From: Lathyrus oleraceus
Taxonomy: Eukaryota; Streptophyta; Magnoliopsida; Fabales; Fabaceae
Length of the DNA: 64,000 bases
Assembly: GCF_024323335.1 (NCBI RefSeq)
Contig: NC_066583.1
Span: 373,121,175-373,185,174, forward strand
Direction of reading: 5' to 3'
Of this stretch, positions 35,894-48,421 are shown one piece after another. The notes below the pieces were generated by a model. The model was not told where the DNA came from. It saw only the letters and a list, made by a program, of their open reading frames with translations, and did not search any database. Made by a program: the position numbers and the translations under genes. Positions within the stretch are counted from its first letter, which is position 1. Every line of letters starts with the position of its first letter.

Positions 35894-38800
35894 ATGGCTG
35901 GAAGAGGTAGAGATGATGCTGCGATTGCTGAGGCTCTGGGTATGCTAGCTGGAGTACTTGGAGGAAATCAGAATGTTATGGGAATGGGAGCTGCTCGTCA
36001 ACTGAGTGAGTTCCAGAAGAACGATCCTCCAATGTTCAAAGGAGCATACGATCCAGATGGTGCTCAGAAGTGGTTGAAGGAGATTGAGAGAATCTTCCGA
36101 GTGACTGAGTGTGCTGATAACCAGAAGGTCAGGTTCGGTACGCATATGCTGTCGGAGGAGGCTGATGATTGGTGGGTTGCTACCCGCACTGAGTTGGAAA
36201 CTGCTGGAAATGCTGATATTTCTTGGGCTGTGTTCAGAGAGAGATTTCTGAGGAAGTATTTTCCCGAGGATGTCAGAGGAAAGAAAGAGATAGAATTCTT
36301 GGAATTGAAACAGGGTAACAGGTCTGTTACGGAGTATGCTGCGAAGTTCACAGAGCTGTCAAAGTACTATACTCCTTATAGTGAGGCTGCTGGAGAATTT
36401 TCGAAGTGTGTGAAGTTTGAGAACGGGTTGCGTCCCGAGATCAAGCAGGCAATTGGATATCAGCGAATCAGGGTGTTTTCTGATTTGGTTGACTGTTGCA
36501 GGATTTTTGAACAGGATTCCAAAGCCAGAGCAGAGAGCTATCAGCAGAGGGTTGATAGGAAGGGTAAGAATCAGGTTGATCGTGGGAAACCGTATGCAGC
36601 TGGCAAAGGTTTTCAGAGGCAGAGTGGGATGAAGAGGCCTAGTGGGGGAGACTCCAGTGCTCCTGTTAAGTGTTACAGATGTGGTCGGGCTGGACATCGT
36701 GTTCATGAGTGTACCAGTGCTGAGATGAAATGTTTCAAGTGTGGAAAAGGTGGTCATTTGGCTGCAGAGTGCCGGTTGAAGACTGTGACTTGTTTCAACT
36801 GTGGAGAGTTGGGTCATATCAGTCCACAGTGTCCAAAGCCAAAGAAAGAGAATCAGTCGGGAGGCAAGGTTTTTGCTTTATCGGGTTCTGAGACTTCTGC
36901 AGATGATCGTTTGATCCGAGGTACGTGTTATATTAATGGCTTTCCTCTTGTAGCTATTATTGACACAGGTGCTACTCATTCTTTTATATCCTTGGATTGT
37001 GCTGTGAAACTTAAGTTAGAGATATCTGAGATGTTGGGTAGTATGGTGATTGATACTCCTGCGAAGGGTTCAGTGACTACTACTTCTGTTTGTTTAAGTT
37101 GTCCTTTGAGTATTTTTGGTAGAGCCTTTGGGATAGATCTTGTGTGTCTTCCGTTAGTGCAGATTGACGTTATTCTGGGTATGAACTGGTTGGTGTTCAA
37201 CCGAGTTTCTATCAACTGTTTTGATAAGACTGTGATATTCCCTGAGACTGAAGAAGGAAAGAGTTTGTTCCTATCAGCCAGGCAGGTGAATGAGGAAGTA
37301 GCAGATGGGGCAGAGTTGTTTATGCTGTTAGCGACTTTGGAAGCTAAAGATAAACTGGTGATTGGCGATCTAGCTGTAGTGTGTGATTTTCCTGATGTGT
37401 TTCCGGAAGAAGTGAATGAATTGCCACCAGAACGTGAAGTTGAGTTCTCGATTGATTTGGTACCTGGTACTAGACCGATATCGATGGCTCCGTACCGTAT
37501 GTCTGCTGTTGAGCTAGCTGAATTGAAGAGTCAGTTGGAAGATTTGCTGGATAAGAAATTTATTCGTCCGAGTGTGTCACCGTGGGGTGCACCAGTGTTG
37601 TTGGTTAAGAAGAAAGAAGGTACTATGAGGTTGTGTGTGGATTACAGACAACTGAATAAAGTGACGATCAAGAATCGGTATCCTTTACCGAGGATTGATG
37701 ATTTGATGGACCAATTGGTTGGTGCTAGTGTGTTCAGCAAGATAGATTTGAGATCTGGGTATCATCAGATACGTGTGAAGACTGAAGATATTCAGAAGAC
37801 TGCTTTCAGAACAAGGTATGGACATTATGAGTATTCTGTGATGCCTTTTGGAGTGACTAATGCGCCTGGAGTATTTATGGAGTATATGAATAGGATTTTT
37901 CATCCGTATCTAGATCAATTTGTTGTAGTGTTTATTGATGACATTTTGGTGTATTCGAAATCTGAAGAAGAACATGCTGAGCATTTGAGAATGGTTTTGG
38001 GAGTTCTACGAGAAAAGAAGTTATTTGCTAAACTGTCGAAGTGTGAATTTTGGTTAGAAGAAGTTAGTTTTCTTGGCCATGTGATTTCCAGAGATGGTGT
38101 TGCCGTTGATCCTTCTAAGATAGAAGCGGTATCTAAGTGGGAAGCTCCGAAGTCAGTTTCTGAGATAAGGAGTTTTCTTGGTTTGGCTGGTTATTATAGG
38201 AAGTTTATCGAAGGATTTTCCAAGTTGGCGTTACCGTTGACAATGTTGACTAGAAAGGGGCAAGCGTTTGTTTGGGATTCAAAATGTGAAGAAGGTTTCC
38301 AAGAGTTAAAGAGGAGGTTAACTACTGCTCCTATTCTGATATTACCGAGTTCGTCGGAATTATTTGAAGTTTACTGTGATGCTTCATTGTTGGGTTTAGG
38401 TGGTGTGTTGATGCAGAATAAGCAGGTTATAGCTTATGCTTCGAGACAACTAAGGGTTCATGAGAGGAACTATCCGACACATGATTTAGAGTTGGCAGCT
38501 GTGGTATTTGTTCTGAAGTTGTGGAGACATTATTTGTATGGGTCAAGATTTGAAGTTTTCAGTGACCATAAGAGTTTGAAGTATTTGTTTGATCAGAAAG
38601 AGCTGAATATGAGACAGAGGAGGTGGTTAGAATTTTTGAAGGATTATGATTTTGGTTTGAATTACCATCCGGGTAAAGCAAATGTGGTGGCTGATGCATT
38701 GAGTCGAAAATCATTGCATATGTCTATGTTGATGGTTAAGGAATTGGACTTAATTGAACAGTTTAGAGACTTGAGTTTGGTGTGTGAGAGTACTCACAAT

Positions 38801-40264
38801 AGTGTTAAACTGGGAATGTTGAGATTAACAAGTGGTATTCTGGATGAGATCAGAGAGGGTCAGAAATCCGATATGCTTTTGGTGGATAAGATGACTGTAG
38901 TGAATCGAGGTCAAGGTGGTGAATTCAGAGTTGATGAGAATGGTGTTTTGAGATTTGGTGATCGGGTGTGTATTCCGGATGTTACTGAGCTTAAGAAGAG
39001 TATTCTTGAAGAAGGACATCGTAGTGGTTTGAGTATTCATCCTGGAGCTACGAAGATGTATCATGATTTGAAAAGGTTATTTTGGTGGCCGGGAATGAAA
39101 AGAGAAATTGCAAGTTTTGTGTATTCCTGTTTGACTTGCCAAAAGTCGAAGATTGAGCATCAGAAGCCGTCTGGGCTAATGCAACCGTTGGCTATTCCAG
39201 AGTGGAAGTGGGACAGTATCAGTATGGATTTTGTTTCTGGTTTGCCGAGGACAAGTAAGAACTTTGAGGCTATTTGGGTGATTGTTGATAGATTGACGAA
39301 GTCGGCTCATTTCATTCCGATCAGAATGGATTATCCGTTGGAGAGACTAGCTGAGTTGTATATTGAGAAGATTGTGAGTTTGCATGGTATTCCGTCTAGT
39401 ATTGTTTCGGACAGAGATCCTAGATTTACATCGAAGTTTTGGGAAGGTTTGCAGAGGGCTTTGGGAACTAAGCTGAGATTGAGTTCTGCATATCATCCGC
39501 AGACTGATGGTCAGACTGAGAGGACGATTCAGTCGTTAGAGGATCTTTTGAGAGCTTGTGTTTTAGAAAAAGGAGGTGCTTGGGATTGTTATTTGCCGTT
39601 GATTGAGTTTACCTACAACAATAGTTTTCATTCGAGCATCGGTATGGCACCGTTTGAAGCTTTGTATGGTAGGAGATGTCGGACGCCTTTATGTTGGTAT
39701 GAGTCCGGTGAGAGTGCTGTGGTTGGACCGGAGATTGTTCAGCAAACTACAGAAAAGATTAAGATGATTCAGGATAAGATGAGAATTGCTCAAAGTCGTC
39801 AGAAGAGTTATCATGATAGGAGGAGGAAGTCACTTGAGTTCCAAGAGGGAGATCATGTGTTTCTTCGTGTTACTCCGATAACTGGTGTTGGTCGAGCTTT
39901 GAAATCGAAGAAGTTGACACCTCGATTTATTGGTCCTTATCAGATTTTGGAGAGGATAGGAGAGGTAGCCTATCGTATCGCTTTACCGCCGTCGCTTGCG
40001 AATTTGCATGAGGTTTTTCATGTGTCTCAGTTGAGGAGATACATTCATGATCCATCGCATGTTGTCCAAATAGATGATGTACAGGTGAGAGATAACCTGA
40101 CTGTTGAGACATCACCTATGAGGATTGAGGATCGAGAGCTGAAGCAGCTGCGGGGTAAAGAGATTGCCTTGGTGAAGGTAGCTTGGGGAGGACCAGCAGG
40201 TGGCAATGTGACTTGGGAACTTGAGAGTCAGATGAAGGAGTCTTATCCGGAGTTGTTCGCTTGA
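35894..40264 (+). CDS. gag-pol: gag-pol polyprotein of Tekay-like chromovirus H
   Basis: One 1456-codon frame. The start is the first ATG (Met-Ala-Gly-Arg); the open frame upstream, to 35837, has only non-ATG starts. Approximate residues: gag with RWW-like ADDWW near 90; three CCHC knuckles 259-315 ([42 protein letters not shown]); protease [11 protein letters not shown] at 355; RT 540-720 with FIDDIL at about 680; RNase H from 825 ([11 protein letters not shown]); integrase zinc finger from 1040 and catalytic core D, D, E at about 1111, 1171 and 1208 ([22 protein letters not shown]). The end is a chromodomain-like region (VTWELESQM), which in chromoviruses guides insertion. All visible catalytic residues are intact, so the protein may be functional. 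Confidence 0.95.
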   Translation: MAGRGRDDAAIAEALGMLAGVLGGNQNVMGMGAARQLSEFQKNDPPMFKGAYDPDGAQKWLKEIERIFRVTECADNQKVRFGTHMLSEEADDWWVATRTELETAGNADISWAVFRERFLRKYFPEDVRGKKEIEFLELKQGNRSVTEYAAKFTELSKYYTPYSEAAGEFSKCVKFENGLRPEIKQAIGYQRIRVFSDLVDCCRIFEQDSKARAESYQQRVDRKGKNQVDRGKPYAAGKGFQRQSGMKRPSGGDSSAPVKCYRCGRAGHRVHECTSAEMKCFKCGKGGHLAAECRLKTVTCFNCGELGHISPQCPKPKKENQSGGKVFALSGSETSADDRLIRGTCYINGFPLVAIIDTGATHSFISLDCAVKLKLEISEMLGSMVIDTPAKGSVTTTSVCLSCPLSIFGRAFGIDLVCLPLVQIDVILGMNWLVFNRVSINCFDKTVIFPETEEGKSLFLSARQVNEEVADGAELFMLLATLEAKDKLVIGDLAVVCDFPDVFPEEVNELPPEREVEFSIDLVPGTRPISMAPYRMSAVELAELKSQLEDLLDKKFIRPSVSPWGAPVLLVKKKEGTMRLCVDYRQLNKVTIKNRYPLPRIDDLMDQLVGASVFSKIDLRSGYHQIRVKTEDIQKTAFRTRYGHYEYSVMPFGVTNAPGVFMEYMNRIFHPYLDQFVVVFIDDILVYSKSEEEHAEHLRMVLGVLREKKLFAKLSKCEFWLEEVSFLGHVISRDGVAVDPSKIEAVSKWEAPKSVSEIRSFLGLAGYYRKFIEGFSKLALPLTMLTRKGQAFVWDSKCEEGFQELKRRLTTAPILILPSSSELFEVYCDASLLGLGGVLMQNKQVIAYASRQLRVHERNYPTHDLELAAVVFVLKLWRHYLYGSRFEVFSDHKSLKYLFDQKELNMRQRRWLEFLKDYDFGLNYHPGKANVVADALSRKSLHMSMLMVKELDLIEQFRDLSLVCESTHNSVKLGMLRLTSGILDEIREGQKSDMLLVDKMTVVNRGQGGEFRVDENGVLRFGDRVCIPDVTELKKSILEEGHRSGLSIHPGATKMYHDLKRLFWWPGMKREIASFVYSCLTCQKSKIEHQKPSGLMQPLAIPEWKWDSISMDFVSGLPRTSKNFEAIWVIVDRLTKSAHFIPIRMDYPLERLAELYIEKIVSLHGIPSSIVSDRDPRFTSKFWEGLQRALGTKLRLSSAYHPQTDGQTERTIQSLEDLLRACVLEKGGAWDCYLPLIEFTYNNSFHSSIGMAPFEALYGRRCRTPLCWYESGESAVVGPEIVQQTTEKIKMIQDKMRIAQSRQKSYHDRRRKSLEFQEGDHVFLRVTPITGVGRALKSKKLTPRFIGPYQILERIGEVAYRIALPPSLANLHEVFHVSQLRRYIHDPSHVVQIDDVQVRDNLTVETSPMRIEDRELKQLRGKEIALVKVAWGGPAGGNVTWELESQMKESYPELFA

Positions 40265-40293
40265 GGTATGTTTTCGAGGACGAAAACTCTTTT

Positions 40294-40306
40294 AGTGGGG
40301 GAGAGT
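40294..40306 (+). other. Polypurine tract of element H
   Basis: gtgggggagagt directly before the 3' LTR. It primes plus-strand DNA synthesis. Confidence 0.85.
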
Positions 40307-42475
40307 TGTAACACCCCAATTAAAATAAGCTAATCATTTAATTTAAATTAATATTTTATTTATTAATTTAATTGAATAATTGGAAGTTTGGATTAATATT
40401 ATTATTTTAGAATAATAATTATTGGGATTATTATTATTGGATTATTATTTTATAATTGGAATAAAAGTGGAAAATCAGTAAAAAGGTCCCATTTGGTAAA
40501 AAGGTTATTGTTTTCACGTGAAAAGGAAAAAGAGACAGAACGTGGAAAAGGGCAAAAAGAGAACCAGAGAACGAAGGTTGAAGGAAGGAGAAGCTTGGAG
40601 CTCAGAGGCTGCCGGATTAACTCAGGTAAGGGGGGTTTATCGTTGATTGACGGGTATTATATGATAATATGTCATGGGTAGTGATAGACCTTTAATTTAC
40701 CTTTGAATTGGATGATTATGATGAATTTGTGGAAATAATTGATGAACGAAATTGAGCGATAATCGAAAGAAATTCGTAGGAATTGTATGTGATAATGTCA
40801 GGAGTTGTGAAATCGAATAGGGAATGATTCGGGTTAGATGATATGAGTGATTTCTGTGTAAATTTGGACTGTGGAAGGTGAGATCGAATAGAACTCGTAG
40901 CAGGAAAAACCATAGCAGATCTGGAAATCTGGTTTCTGGTCATACGCGTATGGCACTAGGCAATACGCGTATGAGATGGGCTGGTACGCGTATGGCACTA
41001 GGCAATACGCGTATGGAGTGGCTTGGAAGTGGGAGTTTTGGCGCTGGTACGCGCCATACGCGTGTGATACGCATATCCCTGGATGTGGTACGCGTATGGT
41101 GTATGTCATACGCGTATGAGTGAAAGAGATGAGGTTTTGAACGTGTTTTGGTCTCTGGTGATACGCGTAGGGGAATGTGATACGCGTAGCATACGCGTAT
41201 GGGCATGGGCGTTACGCGTATGGACTTTGGTCAGGTGTGGGCAATACGCGTATGAGCATAGGCAATACGCGTATGGGCAGGATTGTGATTTCCTGTGCTG
41301 TTGTCGTACAGTTTTTGACTGTTTAGGCTGAGTAGTGAGACTTAGCTGAGGTATGATGAAATAGGGATCAATTCCCGTTGTTTTGAGTAGTATAGTTATT
41401 AGTAGAGTGTGCTAATACTGTATTTGATTTATAGCATGTTGTGATATGCTCTTGTGATAAATGTATTGACAATGTGTGTTGGTTGGTATGCATTATACTG
41501 TAAATGTATCAGTGATGTATGCATCTGTGAATAGACTGTCATATGTTTATTCTTGAGTTGTTGTTGTTGCATTGCTAGGTGATTAGCATGCATAGTCTAG
41601 CCTTTGGGGCTGTAGCTAATTCCCATTGTGAGGAATTAGTGAGTTGTGGATTGTTGTTGATGCTTGCATACTAAATGAGTAGCGTGCATAGTCTAGCCTT
41701 TGGGGCTGTAGCTAATTCCCATGGTGAGGAATTAGTGAGTGAGTCATTAGATCTCAATGAGTGGGACTAGTGAGCTCAGTAGCCGTATCCAGAGGGGATC
41801 GGTGAGCTTGGACTATATGTTCAAGAAAAGTCGGTACCGCATGTGTAGAGTCTCATTGCATAATGAATGCATGGCATAGCCTGTGGGGCTGTAGCTAATT
41901 CCCATTGTGAGGAATTAGTGAGTAAATCGTTGTGTTGTGTTGTTGGTGTTGAGCATGTTTTGATATATACATATGCTATTTGTTATTGTTGAGTAAGAGG
42001 TTGCGTTGATACTGCCGTTATGGAGTGGGTAGTCTGGTTAGGGTGATTTGAGGCGTTATTTACTTAACATTACATGTTGTTGTATAATGCTTGTTATATT
42101 GATTGAGAAACTCACCCTTACACTATTTTTCAGGTAACCAGCTATGAGTGAATAGAAGTAAATGCTTGGAGTCTAGAGTAGTCTCCTAAGGGGTCATGCT
42201 CTGATAGATGTAACATCGGGATGGGATGTTTGAATATGTTTGATTTTGTTGTTGATCAACTTTACATGTAAAGTGGTACATGATTTAAATGTTGATTTTT
42301 AGTATCCGCTGCGAATTATGCAAAGAACCTTATTTGGATTAAATAAATGAGCATGACAGGTTATTTTGATGAATGTTGTGAAATAATTGTGTGACACCCT
42401 TCGGGGCATAATTACTCTGATTAATGTGTTATTATTTTTAATTAAATATTTTGGGGTATTTAGAAGGGTGTTACA
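40307..42475 (+). mobile_element. 3' LTR of element H
   Basis: It is a near-perfect copy of 33598-35769, three bases shorter because one ttg unit is missing. It is followed by the duplication acggt and then the resumed LTR of element D. Confidence 0.93.
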
Positions 42476-42480
42476 ACGGT

Positions 42481-43266
42481 CATGTCCCGCGAATGTGGGG
42501 ATACCCTTAGCAATGGCCCTTCGATTAAATCATCATAAAATAAATCATAGTCCCTCGGATGTTGCCTTCGAAAATACAATTTTGTCCCTCGATGACCCTT
42601 CGGTGTAGCCTACGGTTAAATGATGATCGTCCCTTCGAATGCTAAGGTATCCTTACAACGGTTGCCTTCAATGACCTATCGATGACCCCACGATGACCCT
42701 TTAACATCCAAAGGGTAAAATTACTTACTTCTCAATAGTAAGGATAGTTTTACCCTCATAAGGATAGGAAATGCCCATAACGACCTCAGGAAGGTATAAC
42801 TCTCAATTACTGGATCATAACCTAAAACATTTTCCACCCCTCACACTTTACACTTTACAAATCCTAGAAAATCACCACTTGGTATACATTCATACTAGAA
42901 TCATTACCGAGTTATATTTTTCTAAACCATTTTCAAAATCAAATGAGATAAATACTTTGTATACATTCATACGAGAATCATTACAAAGTTAAACTCTCTT
43001 TCAAACATTTTTAAGCAATTCACTAACACTTTTCAGACAAAAATATAAGTGATCCAGTAATTAAGAGCCCATGGATAACCATGGATACAAAGGGTGCTAA
43101 CACCTTCCCTTTGTATAATGTACCTCCCGAACCCAAAATCTATTGAGGTCTTTCCTGTTCTTTTCCACCTTTCCTTATTGGATAAAAGAAAAGTCGGTGG
43201 CGACTCTTGCTATCCGCGACATTGCGATAAAAAGCAAAACACCCCAAGTCAGTTCACCGTATGACA
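42481..43266 (+). mobile_element. 5' LTR of element D, second segment
   Basis: It continues the LTR after element H and matches 51115-51900. It contains gggtgctaacaccttccc (43092-43109) and a primer-site-like tggcgactcttgct (43198-43211), and ends ccgtatgaca. Confidence 0.92.
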
Positions 43267-43270
43267 GAAC

Positions 43271-43288
43271 TGGCGACTCTGCTGGGGA
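43271..43288 (+). other. Primer-binding site of element D (tRNA-Arg type)
   Basis: tggcgactctgctgggga, four bases after the LTR end; shared with elements B and C. Confidence 0.85.
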
Positions 43289-44167
43289 CTTTAAAAAGAG
43301 AGGTTACCTTAAAAACAAGATCACTTATTCCAAATTGTCTGATTTACTTTTAAGGGATTGCTTGGGTATTTTTGAGTGAAAGATCCTACACCCGGATCTA
43401 GTGTACCTTAGGTAAGTAGCAATAGATCATCGCGACTATCCGGCGTATACTGGAATGGTTAAAATGATGGCTACGGTTAATGTGACACTTTGGATGTCCT
43501 GATGTTCCTCATGTTTACTTGAGGAAAAATTTGGCATCTGCGTGGTGTCATCAAAGCATTAACCAGACCTTTAGAACCCTAATTGACTCATCCTAGCCAT
43601 TAGAAAGTAGTGAGATAACTGACTTCGGTTCCGACTGGGGTTGGTTGAGACTCGATACTACACTCTTTGAGATTGGACTTTAGGGAAGCTTCGGTCAACC
43701 ACTTGGTGTTGCACTGAAGTGGACTTGAAGGAAGGTCAATGATTGGAGATCCTTTTAGAACCCGGTTACTATTCTAGGACAGGTTGAACCAACTAAACTT
43801 CAGTGGGGAGGGTACTTACCTATGGAACTCATGCAAGCCTTATAACCTAGGAATGATGGTTGTGTGACTTGCTTGTGCTTGTTATTTATTTAACCTCATA
43901 ACATCATAACATCATAACATCATAACATCATGACATCATAACATTGTACTAACCATTTCAAGGACTTAGGGATTTAACTTTGCTCTGTTTTGTATGAAAA
44001 AAAAACAAAAACAAAAACAAAAAAAAAAAAGTTTCCCTTTTCGGTAGTTTATGCAAAGTTAAATTCCAAAAGGCCTTGAAAACATTTCATGCATTGCATA
44101 GCATAACATAGCATAACAGGTACTCTAAAGGGATCAGTGTTCTCACGGTTTTCCTCCACACAGAAAA
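43289..44167 (+). other. Leader of element D
   Basis: Noncoding, with no ORF1 unlike B and C. It contains an (atcataac)n-type microsatellite at about 43899-43945 and an A-rich tract at about 43998-44030. Confidence 0.6.
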
Positions 44168-45277
44168 ATGGACCTCGAACAAACTGTCAAGGATCTCCAT
44201 GCTCAGAATGCTCAACTCCAGGAGATGATCTTGAACTTATCCAGGGGGCAGGAGGAACTGAAAGCTCTCTTGCTCGAGAAAAAGAAAGACAAGAAAGCTG
44301 TGAGTTACATTAACCCGGGAAGAAGGCTTAAAGGACAGGCTGCGGGAATCAAAATCAGAATTCCGAAGGATCAAGAAGAGGAAACAGAGACAGATTCAGA
44401 AGATGAGAATGCTGATCCTTTCAACCCTGAGGATGACGATGAAGATTACGAGAATGAACAGTACTCTCCAAAAGATGGCAAGTACAAGTTGCTGGAAGAA
44501 CGCATGCTAGCTATGGAAGGTCAGAAGGCGCCCGGTCTGGATTTTGAAAGTTTGGGTCTAGTCTCCGATGTGATCATTCCTCGCAAATTCAAGGTCCCCG
44601 CTTTCACTCAGTATGATGGGGCATCTTGTCCTCAGATGCATCTGAGAGCTTACGTGAGAAAGATTCAGCCGTATACCACTAATAAGAAGCTCTGGATCCA
44701 TTTCTTCCAAGAGAGTCTGTCTGGCACACAATTGGAGTGGTATTATCAGCTCGAGAGCTCTGACATCCACACATGGACTGATTTAGCAACTGCTTTCTAT
44801 AAACAGTACCAGTATAATTCTGAACTAGCGCCTACTCGGCTACAGTTGCAGAATATGACTATGGGATCTAAAGAAAGTTTCAAAGAATATGCTCAAAAGT
44901 GGAGAGATTTGGCTGGCAGAGTCAAACCCCCGATGACTGATCGAGAATTAGTGGACATGTTCATGAGCACACTGACTGGCCCATTCTACAGCCATCTGTT
45001 GAGGAGTTCCTCATTGGGTTTCACTGAACTTATATTAACAGGTGAACATGTTGAAAGTGGCATTCGAAGTGGGAAGATACAGGCGACTATCTTTGATCCT
45101 CCGGAGACTCCTAATGGCATCACTGCCCCTCTGCCTAATCATGACGAGACTGTCAATGCTGTGGAAGATACTGATAACGATTATGACTTGGATAGCTGGA
45201 TTTTCCCAACAATTGGTGACGGACCCAATAATTGGAAGGCTGAAGACACTATCCCGATTTCCTTTAGTCAGGAGTAA
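44168..45277 (+). CDS. gag: gag of element D, fused by deletion to the end of protease
   Basis: An open frame of 369 codons. It has a coiled-coil start (LHAQNAQLQEMILNL), an acidic stretch (residues about 75-105) and the gag domain (FKVPAFTQYDGASCPQMHL; WYYQLESSDIHTWTDLA; YAQKWRDLAGRVKPP; LVDMFMSTLTGPFY). After about residue 300 the likeness to element C gag ends. The last 65 residues match the C-terminal end of protease, before the intron (IPISFSQE aligns in place with IPKVTLIKM of C). So the protease itself was deleted. Gag alone could still make particles and be used with enzymes from another element; that is inference. Confidence 0.8.
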   Translation: MDLEQTVKDLHAQNAQLQEMILNLSRGQEELKALLLEKKKDKKAVSYINPGRRLKGQAAGIKIRIPKDQEEETETDSEDENADPFNPEDDDEDYENEQYSPKDGKYKLLEERMLAMEGQKAPGLDFESLGLVSDVIIPRKFKVPAFTQYDGASCPQMHLRAYVRKIQPYTTNKKLWIHFFQESLSGTQLEWYYQLESSDIHTWTDLATAFYKQYQYNSELAPTRLQLQNMTMGSKESFKEYAQKWRDLAGRVKPPMTDRELVDMFMSTLTGPFYSHLLRSSSLGFTELILTGEHVESGIRSGKIQATIFDPPETPNGITAPLPNHDETVNAVEDTDNDYDLDSWIFPTIGDGPNNWKAEDTIPISFSQE

Positions 45278-45481
45278 TTGTTATTGCTATTTTTGTGTTT
45301 CAAAGCATTGTGTCTATACCCGGGGCATAATAGCTAATTTTTCAAGGGTTTTGTCATTTCATAAGCATATTCATATTCAGTAAATCAATGGACTTTTTGC
45401 ATTCAAATATTGCGCTCTTTATCTTTCCTGTCATTTTTTTTCAAAACAAGCTATGTTTTCTTGCACACACGCACGTAACAG
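45278..45481 (+). other. Probable remnant of the protease-RT intron in element D
   Basis: A donor-like gagtaatt follows the gag-protease frame, and an acceptor-like gtaacag ends at 45481 before RT-like sequence. The simple join of these two sites is not in frame, unlike in element C, so exact borders are uncertain. Confidence 0.4.
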
Positions 45482-46140
45482 TTTTCCGATCCATATCCAC
45501 TCTGGATCCTGTTGATAATAGTTCTGCTACTGTTCATTATGACTTTGAAAATCCGATCTACCAAGCCGAGGATGGAAGCGAGGAAGATTGTGAAGTCCCT
45601 GGTGAACTTGTCAGACTGTTACTACAAGAAGAAAAGACCATACAGCCGCAGGAGGAATCAATTGAAATTGCAATGGGTACTGAAATAGACAAGAAAGAAG
45701 TCAGAGGTTTCTTGGGGCACTCGAATTACATTGTCCGATTCATCCCACATTTGACTGCTACCTGTAAACCCATCTTCGAATTACCAAAAAAGAAAAATCA
45801 AGAGATGGTATGGAATGATGAATGACAAAATCAAGAAATATCTCCAAGAACCTCCAGTTCCGATGCCACCAGTTGAAGGAAGACCTTTAATCACGTATTT
45901 GACCGTGTTAGAAAATTCAATAGGGTGTGCTGGGGCAACATGACGAGTCTGGTCGAAAAGAGCATGTCATACACTGCCTTAGCAAAAGGTACCGACTGTG
46001 AAACAAGATACTCACAGCTCGAGAAAGCTTGCTGTGCTTTGGCTTGGGCTACTCGCCGACTAAGACAGTATATGTTGAATCATACCACTTTATTGACTTC
46101 TAAGATGGATTCTATCAAATACATTCGAGAAACCTGCTGT
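45482..46140 (+). pseudogene. RT and RNase H remnants of element D
   Basis: The pre-RT segment (SSATVHYDFENPIYQAE, matching C) jumps at about 45690 from GTEIDKKEVR to RGFLGHSNYIVRFIP. The whole RT palm including the YVDD motif is therefore missing. The joint lies in a short kevrg identity that the two ends share. RNase H-like text follows (CETRYSQLEKACCALAWATRRL) in shifting frames, up to DSIKYI. Nothing enzymatic can be made. Confidence 0.8.
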
Positions 46141-46791
46141 CTCCTGAAAGAGTTATCACTGATAATGGTACTAAACTGAACTCTGCATGCAGTTCAAAAT
46201 AAAACACCATAACTCTTCTCCGTACCGGCCAAAGACGAACGGCGCCGTGGAGACTGCTAATAAGAATATCAAGAAGATCATACAAAAAATGACATAACGT
46301 ACAAAGACTGGCATGAGATGTTACCTCTTGCTCTTCATGGTTGCGTACTTCGACAGGGGGCAACTCCGTTCTCTTTAGTCTATGGAATGGAAGCCGTTTT
46401 ACCAGTGGAAGTTCAGATTCCCTCTCTAAGAATTATGAAAGATGCAGGCTTAGATGAGGATGAATGGATTCAAACTCGACTCGATCAGATAAATTTGATT
46501 GATGAAAAGAGACTTGCGGCTGTTTGTCATGGGCAGATATATCAGAAGCGCATGACCCAAGCATTTAACAAAAGAGTTAAGAGACAGGTGTACCAACTGG
46601 GCGACTTGGTGGTCAAGCGTATCATTCTACCACAAAGTGATCCCAGGGGCAAATGGACTCCCACATACGAAGGGCCATTTGTGGTTAAGAAAGTATTCTC
46701 TGGTGGAGCCATGATACTTGCTACAATGGATGGCGAAGACTTCCCGCATCCCGTGAACGCAGACATAGTCAAAAAATACTACGCATAACAG
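46141..46791 (+). pseudogene. Integrase C-terminal half of element D
   Basis: Sequence jumps from RNase H (FEKPAV) to mid-integrase (PERVITDNGTKLN), losing the zinc finger and the first catalytic Asp. After frame breaks near 46190-46310 the C-terminal part is open from about 46318 to 46788: TPFSLVYGMEAVLPVEV, LIDEKRLAAVCHGQIYQ and GKWTPTYEGPFVVKKVF, ending VKKYYA exactly like element C. This can only be inactive. Confidence 0.85.
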
Positions 46792-48421
46792 AGACCCGCT
46801 AGGTCGACGTACCTAGGCAAAAGTAAGGGCATCCCGGCGAACCAAAAGGGTTCGGGCAAAAATTAGGGATAAATATATAAAGACGTACACCCGGCAAGTC
46901 GAAAACCTGAAAAGGCGGCTTGGGCAAAAATGGGTATCCTGGTGGACTGAAAACCTGAAAAGGCGGTCCAGGCAAAAATTAGGGATTAAAGCGTATGACT
47001 ATGCCCCGCTCTCTGTCTGCTTCAACCAAGTTCAAGGGACTGAACAAGCCAATCACTTCTATCCGACAGCAGGAGATGAGATGCTTGAAGACATAATGAC
47101 AGTGGTGGAATTAGAATCGATAGAACTTTTTCCTCATAGCTTCTCTTTGTTCCCTTGACAATTTCCTCTTACTAGGATTTTTGTCTCCTTGTACTCAAAT
47201 CGCCTATTTATAGGCCCTCTTTCAAAATCAATACAATTTCATTTCCAAAAATATGCTTTTGTTTTACTTTCTCTGTTTTGTTTGCGTAAACGTCCATTGA
47301 TTTAATTTGAATTGATTTATGCATTTGAATATGATCAATGTTTATCAAAATACATGCATAAAATAACAATGACAATTACTAAAGGACTTCAGGATCGAGG
47401 AGAAGGTCTAACCAGGCTTTCCAATGAATCTGTTGCCAATTCTATTCCCCGGCTAAGCCAGTTATTCCCCGGAAGAAAGTGGCATCACTAGACGAATTGG
47501 TCATCTCTTCTATCCCCAGCCAGGCTCTGTTGAGTGTTTCCATCGTCAGACAGAAATCAAGTATTCCCCAGCTAAGGAAGGGTCATCAATACAAATATCT
47601 CCGACCAGAAGAATGAGATTTATTTCCCCAATAGAGTCCCCTGGAAGAACGTTTCAGACACATAGGGCATTCATTACATCATTTCACATCACATACCTAC
47701 ATACAATTTTCATTCCGCATCATATGCATTACATCATACAATGCTCTCATTTATTCCAGACGCATAATTCACTCATTACATCATTTCACAGCACACGCAT
47801 GCATACAACATTTGCATCTCATGCATCATGACATGGCATGAAGCTAACTTTACTTTTCAGGTTAATCATCCTCCTGACACAGTCAAAACAAAGGTCCATT
47901 CAGACGGACATCTTTATCAATTACACTCAAGATTTAACTATATCCCTCAGATACTGCCTAGCGTACGGTACATTCCGAGGTGTAGTCCAGCGTACGACTA
48001 CTTTCTTCTTCAAATACATCTTTCAGATATACTCCATGTCAACATTCATTCTGACATCCTCCTAACGATGGCATCTATAAGCCCATCCCAGACATTTATC
48101 ACAAATACAACATATACAAATACTATCAGATATAGCCTAGCATACGGTTCATCCTGATTCATCTCAACACATGACTCCTTCAACTCAGATACGATCTAGC
48201 GTACGATCCATTCTGACCTTCAATAACTCAAAGACAGTCTAATGTACGACCAAGTTAGACCTTCAAATCTTCAAATACCACTCAAATACAGTCTAATGTA
48301 CGACCAAGTTAGACCTTCAAGTCAGATTCTGCAAATACAGTCTAATGTACGACCCAGTTAGACCTTCAAGTCAGATTCTGCAAATACGGTCTAATGTACG
48401 ACCAAATTAGACCTTCATTTC
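46792..48421 (+). other. 3' tail of element D before the tandem array
   Basis: Noncoding. At 46850-46990 it has gcaaaaatgggtatcctgg and aaaaggcggtccaggcaaa phrases shared with element C. Positions 47430-47640 repeat tattccccagc phrases. From about 47950 a loose set of 45-60 bp repeats carries tctagcgtacgatcc or tctaatgtacgaccaag. These look like diverged relatives of the 64-bp array that follows. Confidence 0.7.

Larger units (their letters stand above)
33598..42475 (+). mobile_element. Element H: intact Tekay-like chromovirus (Ty3/gypsy)
   Basis: It is flanked by the 5-bp duplication acggt (33593-33597 and 42476-42480) inside the 5' LTR of D. Two LTRs of 2172 and 2169 bp (33598-35769, 40307-42475) enclose a tRNA-iMet primer site, one open gag-pol frame and a polypurine tract. 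By eye the LTRs differ by one base (ttttgg versus ttttag near 33691/40408) and one ttg unit in a microsatellite near 34850/41560. All expected parts are present. This is the youngest and only complete-looking element here. Confidence 0.95.

Noticed and set aside
33598..42475. Two identical 2.17-kb blocks as a segmental duplication
   Set aside because: They are the two LTRs of one element, with primer site, polypurine tract and a target duplication outside them. The same applies to 32372-43266 and 49915-51900 for element D.
47613..48157. Frames rich in His and Thr in the tail of element D
   Set aside because: They come from cat/aca-rich repeats and have no domain or conserved counterpart in element C.
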